Shown here: piece after piece, positions 35,986-46,379 of the stretch
Layout: each line of letters opens with the position of its first letter
Position numbering within the stretch: the first letter of the stretch is position 1
Assembly: GCF_030445035.2 (NCBI RefSeq)
Contig: NC_080680.1
Span: 48,125,212-48,189,211 of the forward strand
Direction of reading: 5' to 3'
DNA: 64,000 nucleotides
DNA from: Dasypus novemcinctus
Taxonomy: Eukaryota > Chordata > Mammalia > Cingulata > Dasypodidae
Translations under genes and position numbers: made by a program
The notes under the pieces: generated by a model
Told to the model about the DNA's origin: nothing
Seen by the model: only the letters and a program-made list of their open reading frames with translations
Databases searched by the model: none

Positions 35986-36734
35986 TCAGGCCAAGTTGCA
36001 CCTCTACCCTTAAGCTCCCAGATCGTTTGTCTCCCTTCTCTCTCATTTCTAATTGCTTTTTTAATCCATAACACACTCTTTAGTGCTAAAGTTATTCTTT
36101 AATAGTTTCATTTTTTCTAAATTTTAACTAGATTGTAAATGCTTTCTGGGCAGGAATTTTTAAAAAAATTTCTTGATATGCATCCACAAGGGCATAACCT
36201 TAATAGCAAATAGCTATCCCTTACGGAGGCAGGCCCAAGGATGATTTATGTATATTGTCTCACTTATGTATGTAATGAAGGCCTTGGTAGTTGCTTTATT
36301 TATATCAGAAAAGATGAATTATATTAGATGTCTAGGTAAACGTGAAATTTTCAGTAAAGGCAGAAACCCTAAATATGTATACGTATTTCATTTTACCTGT
36401 CTTTCCCGTATTGGGCCATCTTTTAAATGATACCACTGGCTTTGTGCTTATAAGTCTACAAAAAATGCTGCTCCATCTTTATGGTAATAATGAGAACCGG
36501 TCTCAGTAAACTTATCAATTTTAATAAAGTCCAAGTTGTTTTGGTTTTGTATCTTATGTTCTCTCCCTTCCAACAAGACATGTTTTCACTTTAAACAAGT
36601 CTGCTCTCAGTGTCGAGTTGGGCCTATTTCTGAGAATATTAATCGGCTCCTTGGAGTCTTTTTTCGGTCCTGTGTAGTTCCGTATCTTTTAAAACGATAT
36701 TTTCCATGAACCCGCTACCTCTTCAACGAAAGGT
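35986..36734. other. Intergenic DNA immediately upstream of the CpG island
   Basis: AT-rich, no gene or clear repeat. It may hold distal regulatory DNA of UHRF2, but nothing specific is visible. Confidence 0.55.
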
Positions 36735-36838
36735 GCACCTAGCATGGAACGACCACAAGTGAAATCGTCCGGGCCGGGCGCGGCGGACCGCCACCGCGGC
36801 GTGGCTGCGTGCGGCCCGGGGGAGCGGCCCGCGGCCTC

Positions 36839-36847
36839 CACTTCCGG
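36839..36847 (-). promoter_or_regulatory. ETS/GABP-like site (CACTTCCGG)
   Basis: CACTTCCGG is the reverse complement of the core CCGGAAGTG bound by ETS factors such as GABPA, typical of CpG-island promoters. It lies 855 bp upstream of the UHRF2 ATG, near the upstream border of the island, so it could belong to a distal part of the promoter. Motif only. Confidence 0.4.
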
Positions 36848-37336
36848 CCAGCGGCGCGAAACCCCAGGAAGCGGGTTTGCGCGCGAAGGAACCTTCGGGA
36901 CCGGCGGGAAACGTGTTCGCGAAGCAAAGGCGGCCCTGGGGCCTTTTTCGGGTGTCCGGCTCGGCTTTCTGTGCTTACTCAGGAACTTAGGCCGCGTCCA
37001 ACCTTTTCGTGATCATGTACGCGCGCGTCAAGGTTTTCAGAATTTTTGTGTTTTTTGAGACCACAGTGCAGTATTCTCTAGGCCTGAGCGATCTCCCGCC
37101 TCTTCGGCCCGGAAACCAGGATCCAAAAAGGCAACCCTTGTGGGCGGCAGTATAACCGCCCGAAACCCGAGGGCTAGAGGGCGTGTCCGGAGACCAGGTG
37201 CGGGCGGAGGGGCAAGTAACGGCTCTCGGCAGCCCCGCCTCCAGGCCCCGCCTTCTCCGCGCCCGCTCATTTTAGATCTCTCAGTCTATAGCCGCCTCCC
37301 AGGCCGCTTCCTCTTTAAGGCGGAGCCCGGGGTGGA

Positions 37337-37346
37337 TCTCGCGAGA
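37337..37346. promoter_or_regulatory. TCTCGCGAGA palindrome (BANP-type promoter motif)
   Basis: A perfect 10-bp palindrome inside a longer 16-bp palindrome (ggatctcgcgagatcc, 37334-37349), 356 bp upstream of the UHRF2 ATG in the CpG island. TCTCGCGAGA is an established vertebrate CpG-island promoter element, bound by BANP in a methylation-sensitive way. The motif match is seen directly; use in this animal is inferred. Confidence 0.7.
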
Positions 37347-37350
37347 TCCA

Positions 37351-37408
37351 GTTGGCGCCGTGACCTCCATGTGGGAGCTCCATCTCTATAAGTAAACACT
37401 TGGCGCGG
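37351..37408 (+). promoter_or_regulatory. E2F-like sites and TATA-like element in UHRF2 core promoter
   Basis: Two TTGGCGC-type E2F-like matches (gttggcgccg at 37351-37360 and cttggcgcgg at 37399-37408) flank a TATA-like string (tctataag, about 37385-37392). If the TATA-like string works, transcription would begin near 37,415-37,425. E2F control would fit the cell-cycle role of the UHRF family, but short motifs like these arise by chance in GC-rich DNA. Confidence 0.3.
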
Positions 37409-37415
37409 CGCAGAC

Positions 37416-37436
37416 ATGGCTTCTTCTCATTTGTGA
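37416..37436 (+). other. Possible upstream ORF (6 codons) in UHRF2 5' leader
   Basis: ATG GCT TCT TCT CAT TTG TGA encodes a six-residue peptide 286 bp before the UHRF2 ATG and ends well before it. A G at +4 and A at -2 give a moderate start context. It matters only if transcription starts upstream of 37,416, which is not known. Confidence 0.3.
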
Positions 37437-37701
37437 AGCGCGAGTTGCGGCAGTCGCGTTGCTTCCGACTAGTTCCGGTTTTTCGGCCCTTCTAAGCTCT
37501 GTTGGGCGGGCGCGCGCGTTTTAGGAGCCGCAGCCGCCGCTGGTCGGGTCCGGCGCCGGGTCGGTCTTCTTGCCTTTGCGCGCGCTCGCCCGCCCGCCGC
37601 AGAGAGTCGGAGCCGCCCGCGAACGGCGCGGCCCGGGTGGGGCGCGGCGCCCCGAGCCGCGGGGGAGACAAAGGGAGCCGGCCCCTTCTCCCGGCGCCAA
37701 G

Positions 37702-37854
37702 ATGTGGATACAGGTTCGCACCATCGACGGCTCCCAGACGCGCACCATTGAGGATGTTTCTCGCAAAGCAACAATTGAGGAGCTGCGCGAGCGAGTGTGG
37801 GCGCTGTTCGACGTTCGGCCCGAGTGCCAGCGCCTCTTCTACCGGGGCAAGCAG
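37702..37854 (+). CDS. UHRF2: UHRF2 coding exon 1 (ubiquitin-like domain, N-terminal part)
   Basis: First coding exon of UHRF2, a nuclear multidomain E3 ubiquitin ligase that reads chromatin marks and is paralogous to UHRF1. It encodes 51 residues starting MWIQVRTIDG and ending RLFYRGKQ, which I recognise as the start of the UHRF ubiquitin-like (Ubl) domain; the sequence VWALFDVRPECQ is UHRF2-like rather than UHRF1-like. The ATG at 37702 has A at -3 (gccaagATG), a good Kozak context. The frame stays open upstream for 44 codons but has no in-frame ATG there, which fixes this start. The exon ends in phase 0 at a consensus donor (gcag|gtgagt) at 37855. It lies inside a CpG island. What is seen: start, frame, donor, homology. 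What is inferred: the position of the transcription start. Confidence 0.97.
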
Positions 37855-38360
37855 GTGAGTCGCGCCCGCCGCGCCCCCGGGGAAGCCCTGGGCGAGGGGC
37901 AGCGGGACCCCTCCCGGACCTACCGGCTGGACGGGCCCTAGGGTTTGCTCCGCGGCGCCCGCAGAGTGAACGAGGCCCCGCACCTTGCGCGGGGCCTGGG
38001 CCCGCGGAGGGGGACGGCGGGATGCCCGCTACTCCCTCCTACAGGTGCACTCGGCAGGGTTGGAGGCGTGGGCGCCCGAGCGCTGAGGCTTCGCTGTCCT
38101 TCCCCAGTGGGGCGCCGGCCGCAGGCACAGCCCTTCCGAGCGCCTGGGTTCTTTTTCCTTCGCTTCCCGCGCTCGGCGGGGTCCGGAGCTTCCAGAGGTG
38201 GGGGAGGACAGCGGGCTCTGGCGGCCATGCTACATCGTGATTGGGGAGGGTTGGCTCCTAAGCTCCCCTCAGCTCTAACCCCGCTAATGTCCCACATTGT
38301 ACCGCGCCGCCCCGTCTCCCTTCGCTCCCAATGGGAGGGGAAACTTAGGCATTGCTTCCT

Positions 38361-40069
38361 CTAAAGACACGAGTATTCTAGCTCTCACTGTGCAAGGGAT
38401 TTGTACACAGTTAAGATTCGAAGCGTTTCCAGAACTTTTGGCCAACCCTCCTTTCCTGCCCTTTCTAGAATTGGAATCATGTCTATAGAGAGAGTAGAGA
38501 CCTGGGCTGAAGGGGGCTATTGCTGTAATCCGGGTCTAGGTTTAAAAATGCCCAGTGTAAGCCAAAAGTTTTACTCCCTGAGTGGAAAGGAGTATAAAAG
38601 AGTAGTTTGCCTCTTACCTCTCACATTCTAACGTTCCGTGCATCTTAGCATTTAACACAGAAAATGGAGCATAGCCGTTAGTACATATTTGAAAGCAGAA
38701 AGTGTTCTTGCACATGAAGGTGTCTTTGGGTGTCTGGTAGTTGCATGGTATGACCATGTTCTGGCTAGTTGAAGGTTTTTCTTATTCCACAAGTCTCTGA
38801 TGGTCTAAACCTAGACACAACGGCCTTTCTTATTTTTCTTGTTTTTTTTTTTTTTTTTTTTTTTTAATGTTAATTCATTTTTTAGAAGTTGGCATCCTCT
38901 AATATCAACCACAGTTTGGCACCAGCCCTGGTGATGTGAAGTAAAACCTTTGGTTTGGTAGAAGTAGCCATTTTCCTTCAGACACAAAGGATTTTGAAAG
39001 GAATAATTTCCTCTCTTTCACAGGAGGAAAATATTCAAATATTCCAGAAATTTCCGAATGAAAAGATTAAATTGTGGGAAAAGAGAAAGTCAGGTTTATT
39101 TATTTATTTATGTTACAGCACCTTTGATTTGTGTTTTTGCAAGCAGTCAAAACAGATGTCCTGTTTTTAAAACAATTGTGTTAAATATTAGGTAGCTTTG
39201 CATTGCTGTGCGATAAGTGGCTGATAATATTTTCTCCTTTTGGGAAACGACAAAAAGGATGTGATCAAGTGTTCTGAAATTTTACTTTCTAACTAGAGAC
39301 AACAGTACATGATTTCCCAGGACACTTTGGTGACTTTGGCATCAGAGATAGAAGTGAAGCCTGAGAATGCATAAAAGTCTAATTATCAAAAACCTAAAAT
39401 AAAAGAGGCACTTGGCTGTCTTGAGGAAAAGGAAGGAATTGGATTAAATTCAGGGCAACAAAGTAGACTTCCAGTGAACCAGGAAATGGCTTCCAGGTTC
39501 TGGGGAAAACTGATGAAAATAATAACCTCAACAAGCAATACAAAGCTACCTGGTATTTAATACACAACTGCTTTAAAATCAGGACACACTTGCTTTTTTA
39601 CAAGTCATGAACATTAAGGAACCAATAAAAAAATGCTTGCAAACAAAACAGAAGTGCTATAACTTAAAAACAAACAAACAAAAACAAAACAACCTGGCTC
39701 TCTCCTTTTCCATAGTGTAATCAGTGTGCATATCCTGTAAAATGCTTTTGTGCTCCTTAGAAAAAGTTGCCTCTTCTTCAAGGTGCTTTACCGCCACATA
39801 GTGAAAAATGTCACAAGCCTAAAGTGTCTACAGTGTTAAGCAGTACCTATTTCCCAGTCCACATATCTCCTATGTTTATTAGGTGTATTGCTTTTAATTT
39901 TAGGATATCAGAGGCATTTGTGGGTATTTATTATATACATCCAGCTCAGCCCAGACTTGCAAGTAGTTGGGTTTAGTAAGACCCTGCAGGAGATTCTCAT
40001 AAACACCAGAGTTGGAAAATGAATGTTTAAGGATGGCCAGTTCTCTAACTTTCTTACTTTTCAATATGT
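38361..40069. other. UHRF2 intron 1, unique sequence with a poly(T) run
   Basis: Nothing coding. A run of 24 T at 38842-38865 may be the tail of an unrecognised antisense retroposon. Confidence 0.55.
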
Positions 40070-40200
40070 AGTTCCTGGATCAGCAGGATCTGCAGCATAA
40101 GCACCAACTGGGAGCCCCACCAGACCTGCTGAAGCAGAATCTGCACTTAACAAGATCTTCAGTTTATCTGTACACAAATTAAGTTTAAGAAGCAGTGTAG
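40070..40200 (+). repeat. MER5-like DNA transposon remnant
   Basis: 'tcctggatcagcaggatctg cagcataagcacca', 'gccccaccagacctgctgaa', 'ttaagtttaagaagcag' follow the sense order of MER5 (hAT-Charlie). Confidence 0.75.
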
Positions 40201-40980
40201 TTTATTCCACTTTTGAGAGCTAAAATGGAGAGCAGCAAGGGAAGGAAATCTCTAAGAAGTATTCCTTGAAAGGAAATCAGTCAGTGGATGCTCATAAATG
40301 AATCTGACTTACTCCCCATTGATCTAGGGCATCTAATTCATTTTTAAGTTAGAAACAAGGAAATGTGCTTTATTTGTAAATCTAGTAATGCCTCCTTAAC
40401 AAAACATTACAGGACTCAGTTACTAGAAAATTTTGAGAATTCCTAAGTACCCGAATTTTGGGGCATTTTAGAGAATCTTTTCTCATTGGTAATGTGGTTA
40501 AAGGAAGATATTCCTGAAGTAATTGTAATATTAAGGGATGCTTGTTCTATGTAGGTTCAGACCATTATCTGCTGATTCATTTAATTTTAGTCTTAACTTC
40601 TTTGATGTTCTTTAATATGGGAAGAACTGAATGTAGAACAATATACAGATAACAGTAGACACTTTAAAACTGGACTCTAGTTTAGGAGTCCTGTCCTGTA
40701 AATTAAGATTGGCTTGTATTCATGAGATATTAACTATTCTAACAGCCTTCAAAACATGTCACAGGGTAAGGGAGGGACATGGAGAGTAATGGCATGTTAT
40801 GAAGGAAAATGGTGGTAAGCTACTAAAAATGTAGATTATAAGGGATTTTTGGAAAAAAGAGATACTTAAGATGGCCATGTGTGTGTGTGGTTGTTTCTGG
40901 CATGCCAGAATTTAGAGGGTTCGAGAGAAATATTTTGAAAACTTGACTGGGAGTTGAAAATGAAATCAAGTGGGTCAAAA
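40201..40980. other. UHRF2 intron 1, nothing recognised
   Basis: No repeat or coding pattern found. Confidence 0.55.
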
Positions 40981-40992
40981 CTGGGTTATGTA

Positions 40993-41362
40993 GGGAAGTG
41001 GACACGGCTCAAGCAATTAAGCATCTGCCTATCACATTGGAGGTCCTGGGTTTGGTCACAAGTGCCTCCTGGAGAACACAAGCAAGACAGCAAGCTGATG
41101 AAATGGGCATGTGTGGTGAGCTAATGTAACAAGGTGATGCAACAAGAAACACAAGTGAAACAATGAGAGACACAGCAGGGCAGGGAGCAGCAGTGGCTCA
41201 GGCAACTGGGCGCCTTCCTCCCACATTGGATATCTCAAGTTCGGTTCCCGTGCCTCCTGAAAAGAAGACCTTCGCACAGCAAGCAGACGCAGCAAATGCA
41301 AGCAGTGAGGGGATGGGGAGAAATAAAATAAATCTAAAAACAAGCAAACAAAAAAGCCCACA
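40993..41362 (+). mobile_element. DAS-I-like SINE
   Basis: Dimeric form with two heads (gggaagtggacacggctcaa and agtggctcaggcaactgggc) and tail (aataaaataaatc). Target duplication ctgggtta(t/c)(g/a)ta at 40981-40992 and 41363-41374. Confidence 0.9.
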
Positions 41363-41374
41363 CTGGGTTACATA

Positions 41375-42319
41375 AAAGTTCTGAGACTAGAGGAAAGGGT
41401 AATGGTCAGAAAAGTAGGAAAACCAAGAGAGTTATATTGGAAAAAGCTTTTTCCAAAGGAGGGAGTAATCAGCAATGTCAGATCCGATCTGTTTGTGAAG
41501 GAGACTGAAGGCAGAAGGCCCTTAGATTCAGGCTGGAAAGTCTTCGTGGTATACTTACAATATAGTTTTGAAAAGAGCATATAAACTCAGGTTGATTATA
41601 GAAGTGTAAGAAGTAGGTAGATAGTAAAGTAGAGGCAGTTATGGTAGCTTCCTCATCAACTTTCAGGAGAAAAGAGGATACCTTAGGATGGGGTAACTTT
41701 CTACATGTTTATGGAGATGAAGGCCAGAAGCCAGGATTTAAAGGGATTAAAGATGCAAGGGAAGATAAAATAGCATGGCCTCAAATATAGGAAATATTCT
41801 CAAGGATAGTCTACTTTAGAAGACAAGGTGGTCAGTAAATGAAAGCATGATGATACATAAATAAATGCTGAAGGATAAAGGTATCATTCATCTCCAGGCC
41901 AAGACATAAGTTTTTAAAAGATGAAGGATAATGCAAAAATAAAATTGCTTTGTGGGGAAAAAGCACATGCCCTGAATTTTGATTTGCTGATTTTATCGAA
42001 AGTTCTCAGTCTTTCTCTTGAAAATGTTGTGCAAGAATCGTGGCATTTTTGTCTTGGTTTTATTTTGGAAAAACAGACTTTAGTTTTTACTTTAAACCTG
42101 CATTGGAATTTTTCAGTCCAGTGCAAACTTGTGTTATAGTTCAATAGGATTTTGATACTGATACTGGTTCTGATTGTTATGATTTATGGAGTTTGAAGGA
42201 CCATTTTAGGAGGCGTTTTTGGTCACTAAATTATCTACATAAAACTTGTTCAGGATTAGCTATTTTAGATACAGTAGAATATCTCTGTAGAATACAACCT
42301 GTTAGGTTATATAGTTCCG
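41375..42319. other. UHRF2 intron 1, nothing recognised
   Basis: No repeat or coding pattern found. Confidence 0.55.
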
Positions 42320-42710
42320 TTATTTATTTTATTTTATTTTATTCTCTCCCCTTTTCCCCATTGTCTGCTCTCTGTGTCCATTTGCTGTGTGTTCTTCTGT
42401 GTCTGCTTTCATCCTTGTCATGCGGCACTGGAAACTGGGTTGCTTTTTTTGCTTACATCATCTTGCTACGTCAGCTCTCCATATGTGCGGCACCATTCTT
42501 GGGTGGGCTGCAGTTTTCTCATGTGGGGTGGCTCTCCTTGCGGGGTGCACTCCTTGCGTGTGGGACACCCCTACATGGGGACAACCTTGTGTGCAGGCAG
42601 CACTGCGTGTGGGCCAGCTCACCACATGGGTGAGGACGCCCTGGGTATCGAACCCTGGACCCTCCATATGGTAGGTGAATGCTCTATTAGTTGAGCCATG
42701 TCCACTTCCC
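42320..42710 (-). mobile_element. DAS-type SINE, long form (antisense)
   Basis: From (attttatttt) tail to head (catatggtaggtgaatgctc). No clear target duplication, so it is probably older; several deletions in the body. Confidence 0.88.
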
Positions 42711-43882
42711 TGTATAGGCTGTGTGTGCTGCCATGTAGGAGCTGGCTGCAGAGCTATTTGTTCTGGTTAGATTAGGGTAACCTTATTTGGACATTATCAT
42801 CTGGAAGAAAGTTGTGTTGGAGGCACCCTGGGGATTGGATATTTGTAAGGAAGTGAGATGTTGATGGATTCTAAATCTTTTGAAAATCCAGAGCTTTTTC
42901 GACTTTGAAAGGAAATGTTCACCTTTCCCTTCATTATTTCCCAAGTGCTACTATAGAGAAAACCTTAAAACATAGATTGTAGATACGGTGCTTGAACCAG
43001 AACTGAAGAAAAAACAGTAGTTGCATTTTGGTCTTAGGACTCTTCATTTTCTTGCAGAATAGCAGAATACAAAATAAAAGTATTTGAGTCTTTAAAGGAC
43101 TGTGTATATAAATATGTAAAACTTAAGAATATATAGTAAAAGATGATAATTTATACCTTGCATTTACATCCCTTGCTAGTAGTCCTTGGGAATGACTTCC
43201 ATACTGCATTCACAGCCACTGTGCCACTTGATATTTTCTTCCCAGTTTTCCCTTGTGTCATTGTTGTGATTCTCTCTGTTACCTGGAACTTCCTTCTTCA
43301 ACCCAGTTAAAATTCCAAGGGTGCTATCTGACAAAACAAATAAAATATCCTGGTACCATTCCTGCCTCCCCAGTATTGTAAATCCCACATCCCCATCTTC
43401 TAGGATAGCTGTTCTCAAACTTTTGCCATTTTGACAAGTTGGATTATAGTTACATACCTTCAACTCAAAGGTATTTGTAGTTTCAGAATGACCTCTTCTT
43501 TTTCTTCCCACTCAGAGCATAATTTGAAAGTAATAACTTTACATACTTGCCTTAAATTTGAAAGAACTTTAGTAATTTTCAAGTAACACATCATTTGAGT
43601 AGTCTTCAAATTGTTCACTATGGCCTAGTCGTGTGGAACTTGCTATGCAATGGATGATAATTACTGCTTTAGAATTATTAGAAGGATACTTTTTAATAGG
43701 GAAGGGAAGGTTTGGATAATCTGAGTAAAAAAATGGCTATCGTAGAAAACATGAATAATTGAAGGAACAGTGGTTATTTGTTAACCTGGGTGTAACTTTT
43801 ATTACACTGCCTTCTACCTTCATATGCTTATAGTGATCCACCCTGGCTTAAGACATTGTTTCTTTTGTTCAAAGCAGTTTGC
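42711..43882. other. UHRF2 intron 1, nothing recognised
   Basis: A 111-codon minus-strand frame at 43176-43511 has no motif and is treated as chance. Confidence 0.55.
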
Positions 43883-43892
43883 ATTTACTCTT

Positions 43893-44296
43893 TTTTTATT
43901 TTAATTAATTAATTAATTTCTCTCCCCTTCCCCATCCCCCACCCCAGTTGTCTGCTCTCTGTGTCTTCTTCTATTGTATTGTTGTCAGCAGCACCAGGAA
44001 TCTGTGTCTATTCTTGTTGCATCATCTTGCTGCATCAGCTCTCCTTGTGTGTGGCCGCCACTCCTGGGCAGGCTGAACTTTATTTTGCACCAGGTGGCTC
44101 TCCTTATGGGGCGCACTTCTTGCGCGTGGGGCTCCCCTACGCAGGGGACACCCCTGCGTGGCACGGCACTCCTTGCGCACATCAGCACTGCACATAGGTC
44201 AGCTCTGCACAGGTCAAGGAGGTCCTGGGTTTGAACCGTGGACCTCCCATGTGGTAGCTGGATGCCCTATCCGTTGGGCCAAGTTTGTTTCCCTGT
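43893..44296 (-). mobile_element. DAS-type SINE, long form (antisense)
   Basis: Complete antisense copy with (aatt)n tail. Target duplication atttactctt at 43883-43892 and 44297-44306. Confidence 0.93.
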
Positions 44297-44306
44297 ATTT
44301 ACTCTT

Positions 44307-44473
44307 TATTTTTTAAGATTTGTTTATTTATTTATTTCTCTCGCCTTGTCGGGCCCCCCCCCCCCAATCTGCTCTCTGAGTCCATTTGCTGTGTCTTCTT
44401 CTGTGACTGCTTCTGTCCTTATCAGCGACACCGGGTATCTGTGTTTCTTTTTGTTGTGTCAGCTCTCCATGGT
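44307..44473 (-). mobile_element. DAS-type SINE, 5'-truncated (antisense)
   Basis: Only the 3' half remains (tail, a 13-C run at 44355-44367, body to 'gtcagctctccatgg'). It begins exactly at the right-hand duplication of the neighbouring SINE. Confidence 0.88.
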
Positions 44474-45995
44474 GAAAACTGTAGTTAGAGGTGTCAATTG
44501 TAGGAATAATCCTGACTTTTGTGCCTTTAACTTCAATGGAAAAGTGTTTATGTAAACACTTTGAAATTCCAGTTACTTCATCTTAACCACTGTCTTCATT
44601 TTTGTGGATGCCCTACCAGTTAATTCTCATATTTCATGCTATTATAGTTTATTTTTACTGTCTACTTTGTATCCTTCAGTTTTTCTATAATTGTCATAAT
44701 GCTCAACAGTTGTCTGTTTCATCAAGTTGTACTTTTTTTTTGACTTCCAGAATTGGTGTGTTATACTTACTATTGGAGAATATAAAAATGAAGGTTTAAT
44801 GCATAGAATTTTTGCTCCTTGAGTTTTTTATTTAATTTTTCAGGAATTCAGGATTAGTGGGAGTTTTTGTTTTTGCTTTTAAATAAGGTAACAATATTAA
44901 CATCTCTATAATGACATATCTGCTTTACCGACTTGGGACTCCTTAGGCTTATTTGGAATAAACATATCATCCTGTAAAATATCAAATTTAATTCCTTTAC
45001 TGGGAAATCTATTTGTGAATTTCTTGTTACACTGATGATCCCTTGCTTCATTTAACAAATTGAACAGCTGTAATGTGTAGTATTGTGCTAGGTATGTTCC
45101 TGGACCCCTCGAATTAAAATTATTGACTTAATATATAAATAAGTTTGTAATTCAAGGGCAGACTTTTATTCTTTCCCCTTGGTTGACTTCTCATATGGTT
45201 TTGATGCATTTGAGGGTTGTGGATAACAGATATTACACATAAAGAGGAAAAATGAGCATTGTTTAAATTGGTTATATTTCTGGGGAAGTGGTGAATGTAA
45301 ATTACATGTAAATGGCCACCTGAATTCTCTAAAGAAGCAAATTGGAGACTGCCAAAAATCTCATGAGTTGCAAGATAACTTATTCACTATTCATCCTAAA
45401 AGACAAGATATTTATTCACTATTCATCCTGGAAGCCTTTATGATATAACTTGATAATGTTTACAGATGGATTAAATTAGAAAACTTCAGGCAAGCAGAAT
45501 AACTTGAGCAAGAATTAGAATTATTCCTACTTGATTTTTTTTCCCTGCTTGATTAAAAAAAAAAAGTTTCAGAAAGATGAAATGGTTGACTTAAAGTCTT
45601 TCATGGAATACGAGGTCATAAAAACAACTTGTTTCCAGAATTCACTTTTCCTTTCTTGTAGTGGGTTCAGACACTTCATTAAAATAAAGCTTGGTGAGAA
45701 ATTAAATCTAGTTTAGAGTTTTTCTTCCTATTTGTTGAGGTCACAGCCTCAGTGATACATTTTTGGTTTTAATGGCTAGAAGTGTTCCCTGTATCTCACA
45801 CAGGGTGAGTTTTAAGAATTTATTAGGGTTTAGAGGCAATGACATCACAGGCTATAAAGTAGTAAGAATGGTTTCAAGATCACTAAATTGGGGTTAAATT
45901 TGTTTTAATGATTTGGCTGGGGCTTATGGGTAACATGTAGAAAGATCAAGTTTTCAGAGGAGTATTTCAGTATCTTTTTCTGTCTTTTTTTCTAG
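44474..45995. other. UHRF2 intron 1 before exon 2; one short tandem duplication
   Basis: No coding pattern. An imperfect tandem duplication of about 27 bp (caagata..ttattcactattcatcct) lies at 45371-45397 and 45404-45429. The last 30 bases form the pyrimidine tract of the exon 2 acceptor. Confidence 0.6.
45371..45429. repeat. Tandem duplication of about 27 bp
   Basis: An exact 18-bp core ttattcactattcatcct at 45380-45397 and 45412-45429, each preceded by caagata; spaced by 32 bp start to start. Confidence 0.9.
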
Positions 45996-46229
45996 TTGGA
46001 AAATGGATATACTTTATTTGACTATGATGTTGGACTGAATGATATAATTCAGCTACTGGTTCGCCCAGACCCTGATCTTCCTAGCACATCTAAACAGACT
46101 GATGTACAGGTCAAGCCCTCTTCTAATAGTCCACCTAAAGTAAAGAAAAACCCAAGGATGGGACATTTCAGTCAGCCATCTACATCAGCTCATGCGTTTC
46201 TTATTGATCCTGGCATTGGACTATATAAG
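45996..46229 (+). CDS. UHRF2: UHRF2 coding exon 2 (end of Ubl domain and linker)
   Basis: Second coding exon, 78 codons, phase 0 at both ends. It follows a strong polypyrimidine tract and acceptor (tttttttctag|TTG) and ends at AAG|gtatgt. The first 24 residues (LENGYTLFDYDV, then LNDIIQLLVRP) complete the ubiquitin-like beta-grasp fold begun in exon 1. The rest (DPDLPSTSKQTDVQ, NSPPKVKKNP, QPSTSAHAF, IDPGIGLYK) is the low-complexity linker leading to the tandem Tudor domain. The Ubl part looks almost unchanged relative to other mammals as I remember them, while the linker shows several substitutions and about one extra residue. Exon 2 sits 8,141 bp downstream of exon 1. Confidence 0.96.
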
Positions 46230-46379
46230 GTATGTTGTTTCCTTCGGACTTCTTGTTGTGAAAATATATGTCTTTTTCTTTTTTGGGATGTTATGAATAA
46301 ACATTGATTGCCACTTGAAAGACAACGTAGAAATCTTAATATATTAACTTTAAAAAGTAGTCTAAAATTTGCTGTGAAA

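Larger units (their letters stand above)
36735..38360. promoter_or_regulatory. CpG island spanning UHRF2 promoter, 5' UTR, exon 1 and start of intron 1
   Basis: Base composition changes abruptly at about 36,740 from AT-rich intergenic DNA to dense CpG (for example around 36770-36850 and 37500-37700), fading after about 38,250. This is the only such region in the window and it brackets the UHRF2 start codon. It has GC boxes (gggcgg near 37145 and 37503) and several ETS-like, E2F-like and palindromic sites listed separately. The exact transcription start cannot be read from sequence. The island reaches nearly 1 kb upstream of the ATG, so divergent transcription is possible, but no leftward gene is visible. 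Confidence 0.9.

Noticed and set aside
37570-37701. In-frame extension upstream of the UHRF2 ATG
   Set aside because: The frame is open for 44 codons but has no ATG, and only weak near-cognate codons; the peptide is Arg/Pro-rich leader translation.
37492-37983. 163-codon minus-strand frame and other long frames across the CpG island
   Set aside because: High GC removes stop codons by chance; these overlap UHRF2 exon 1 in wrong frames and show only Arg/Pro/Gly-rich composition.
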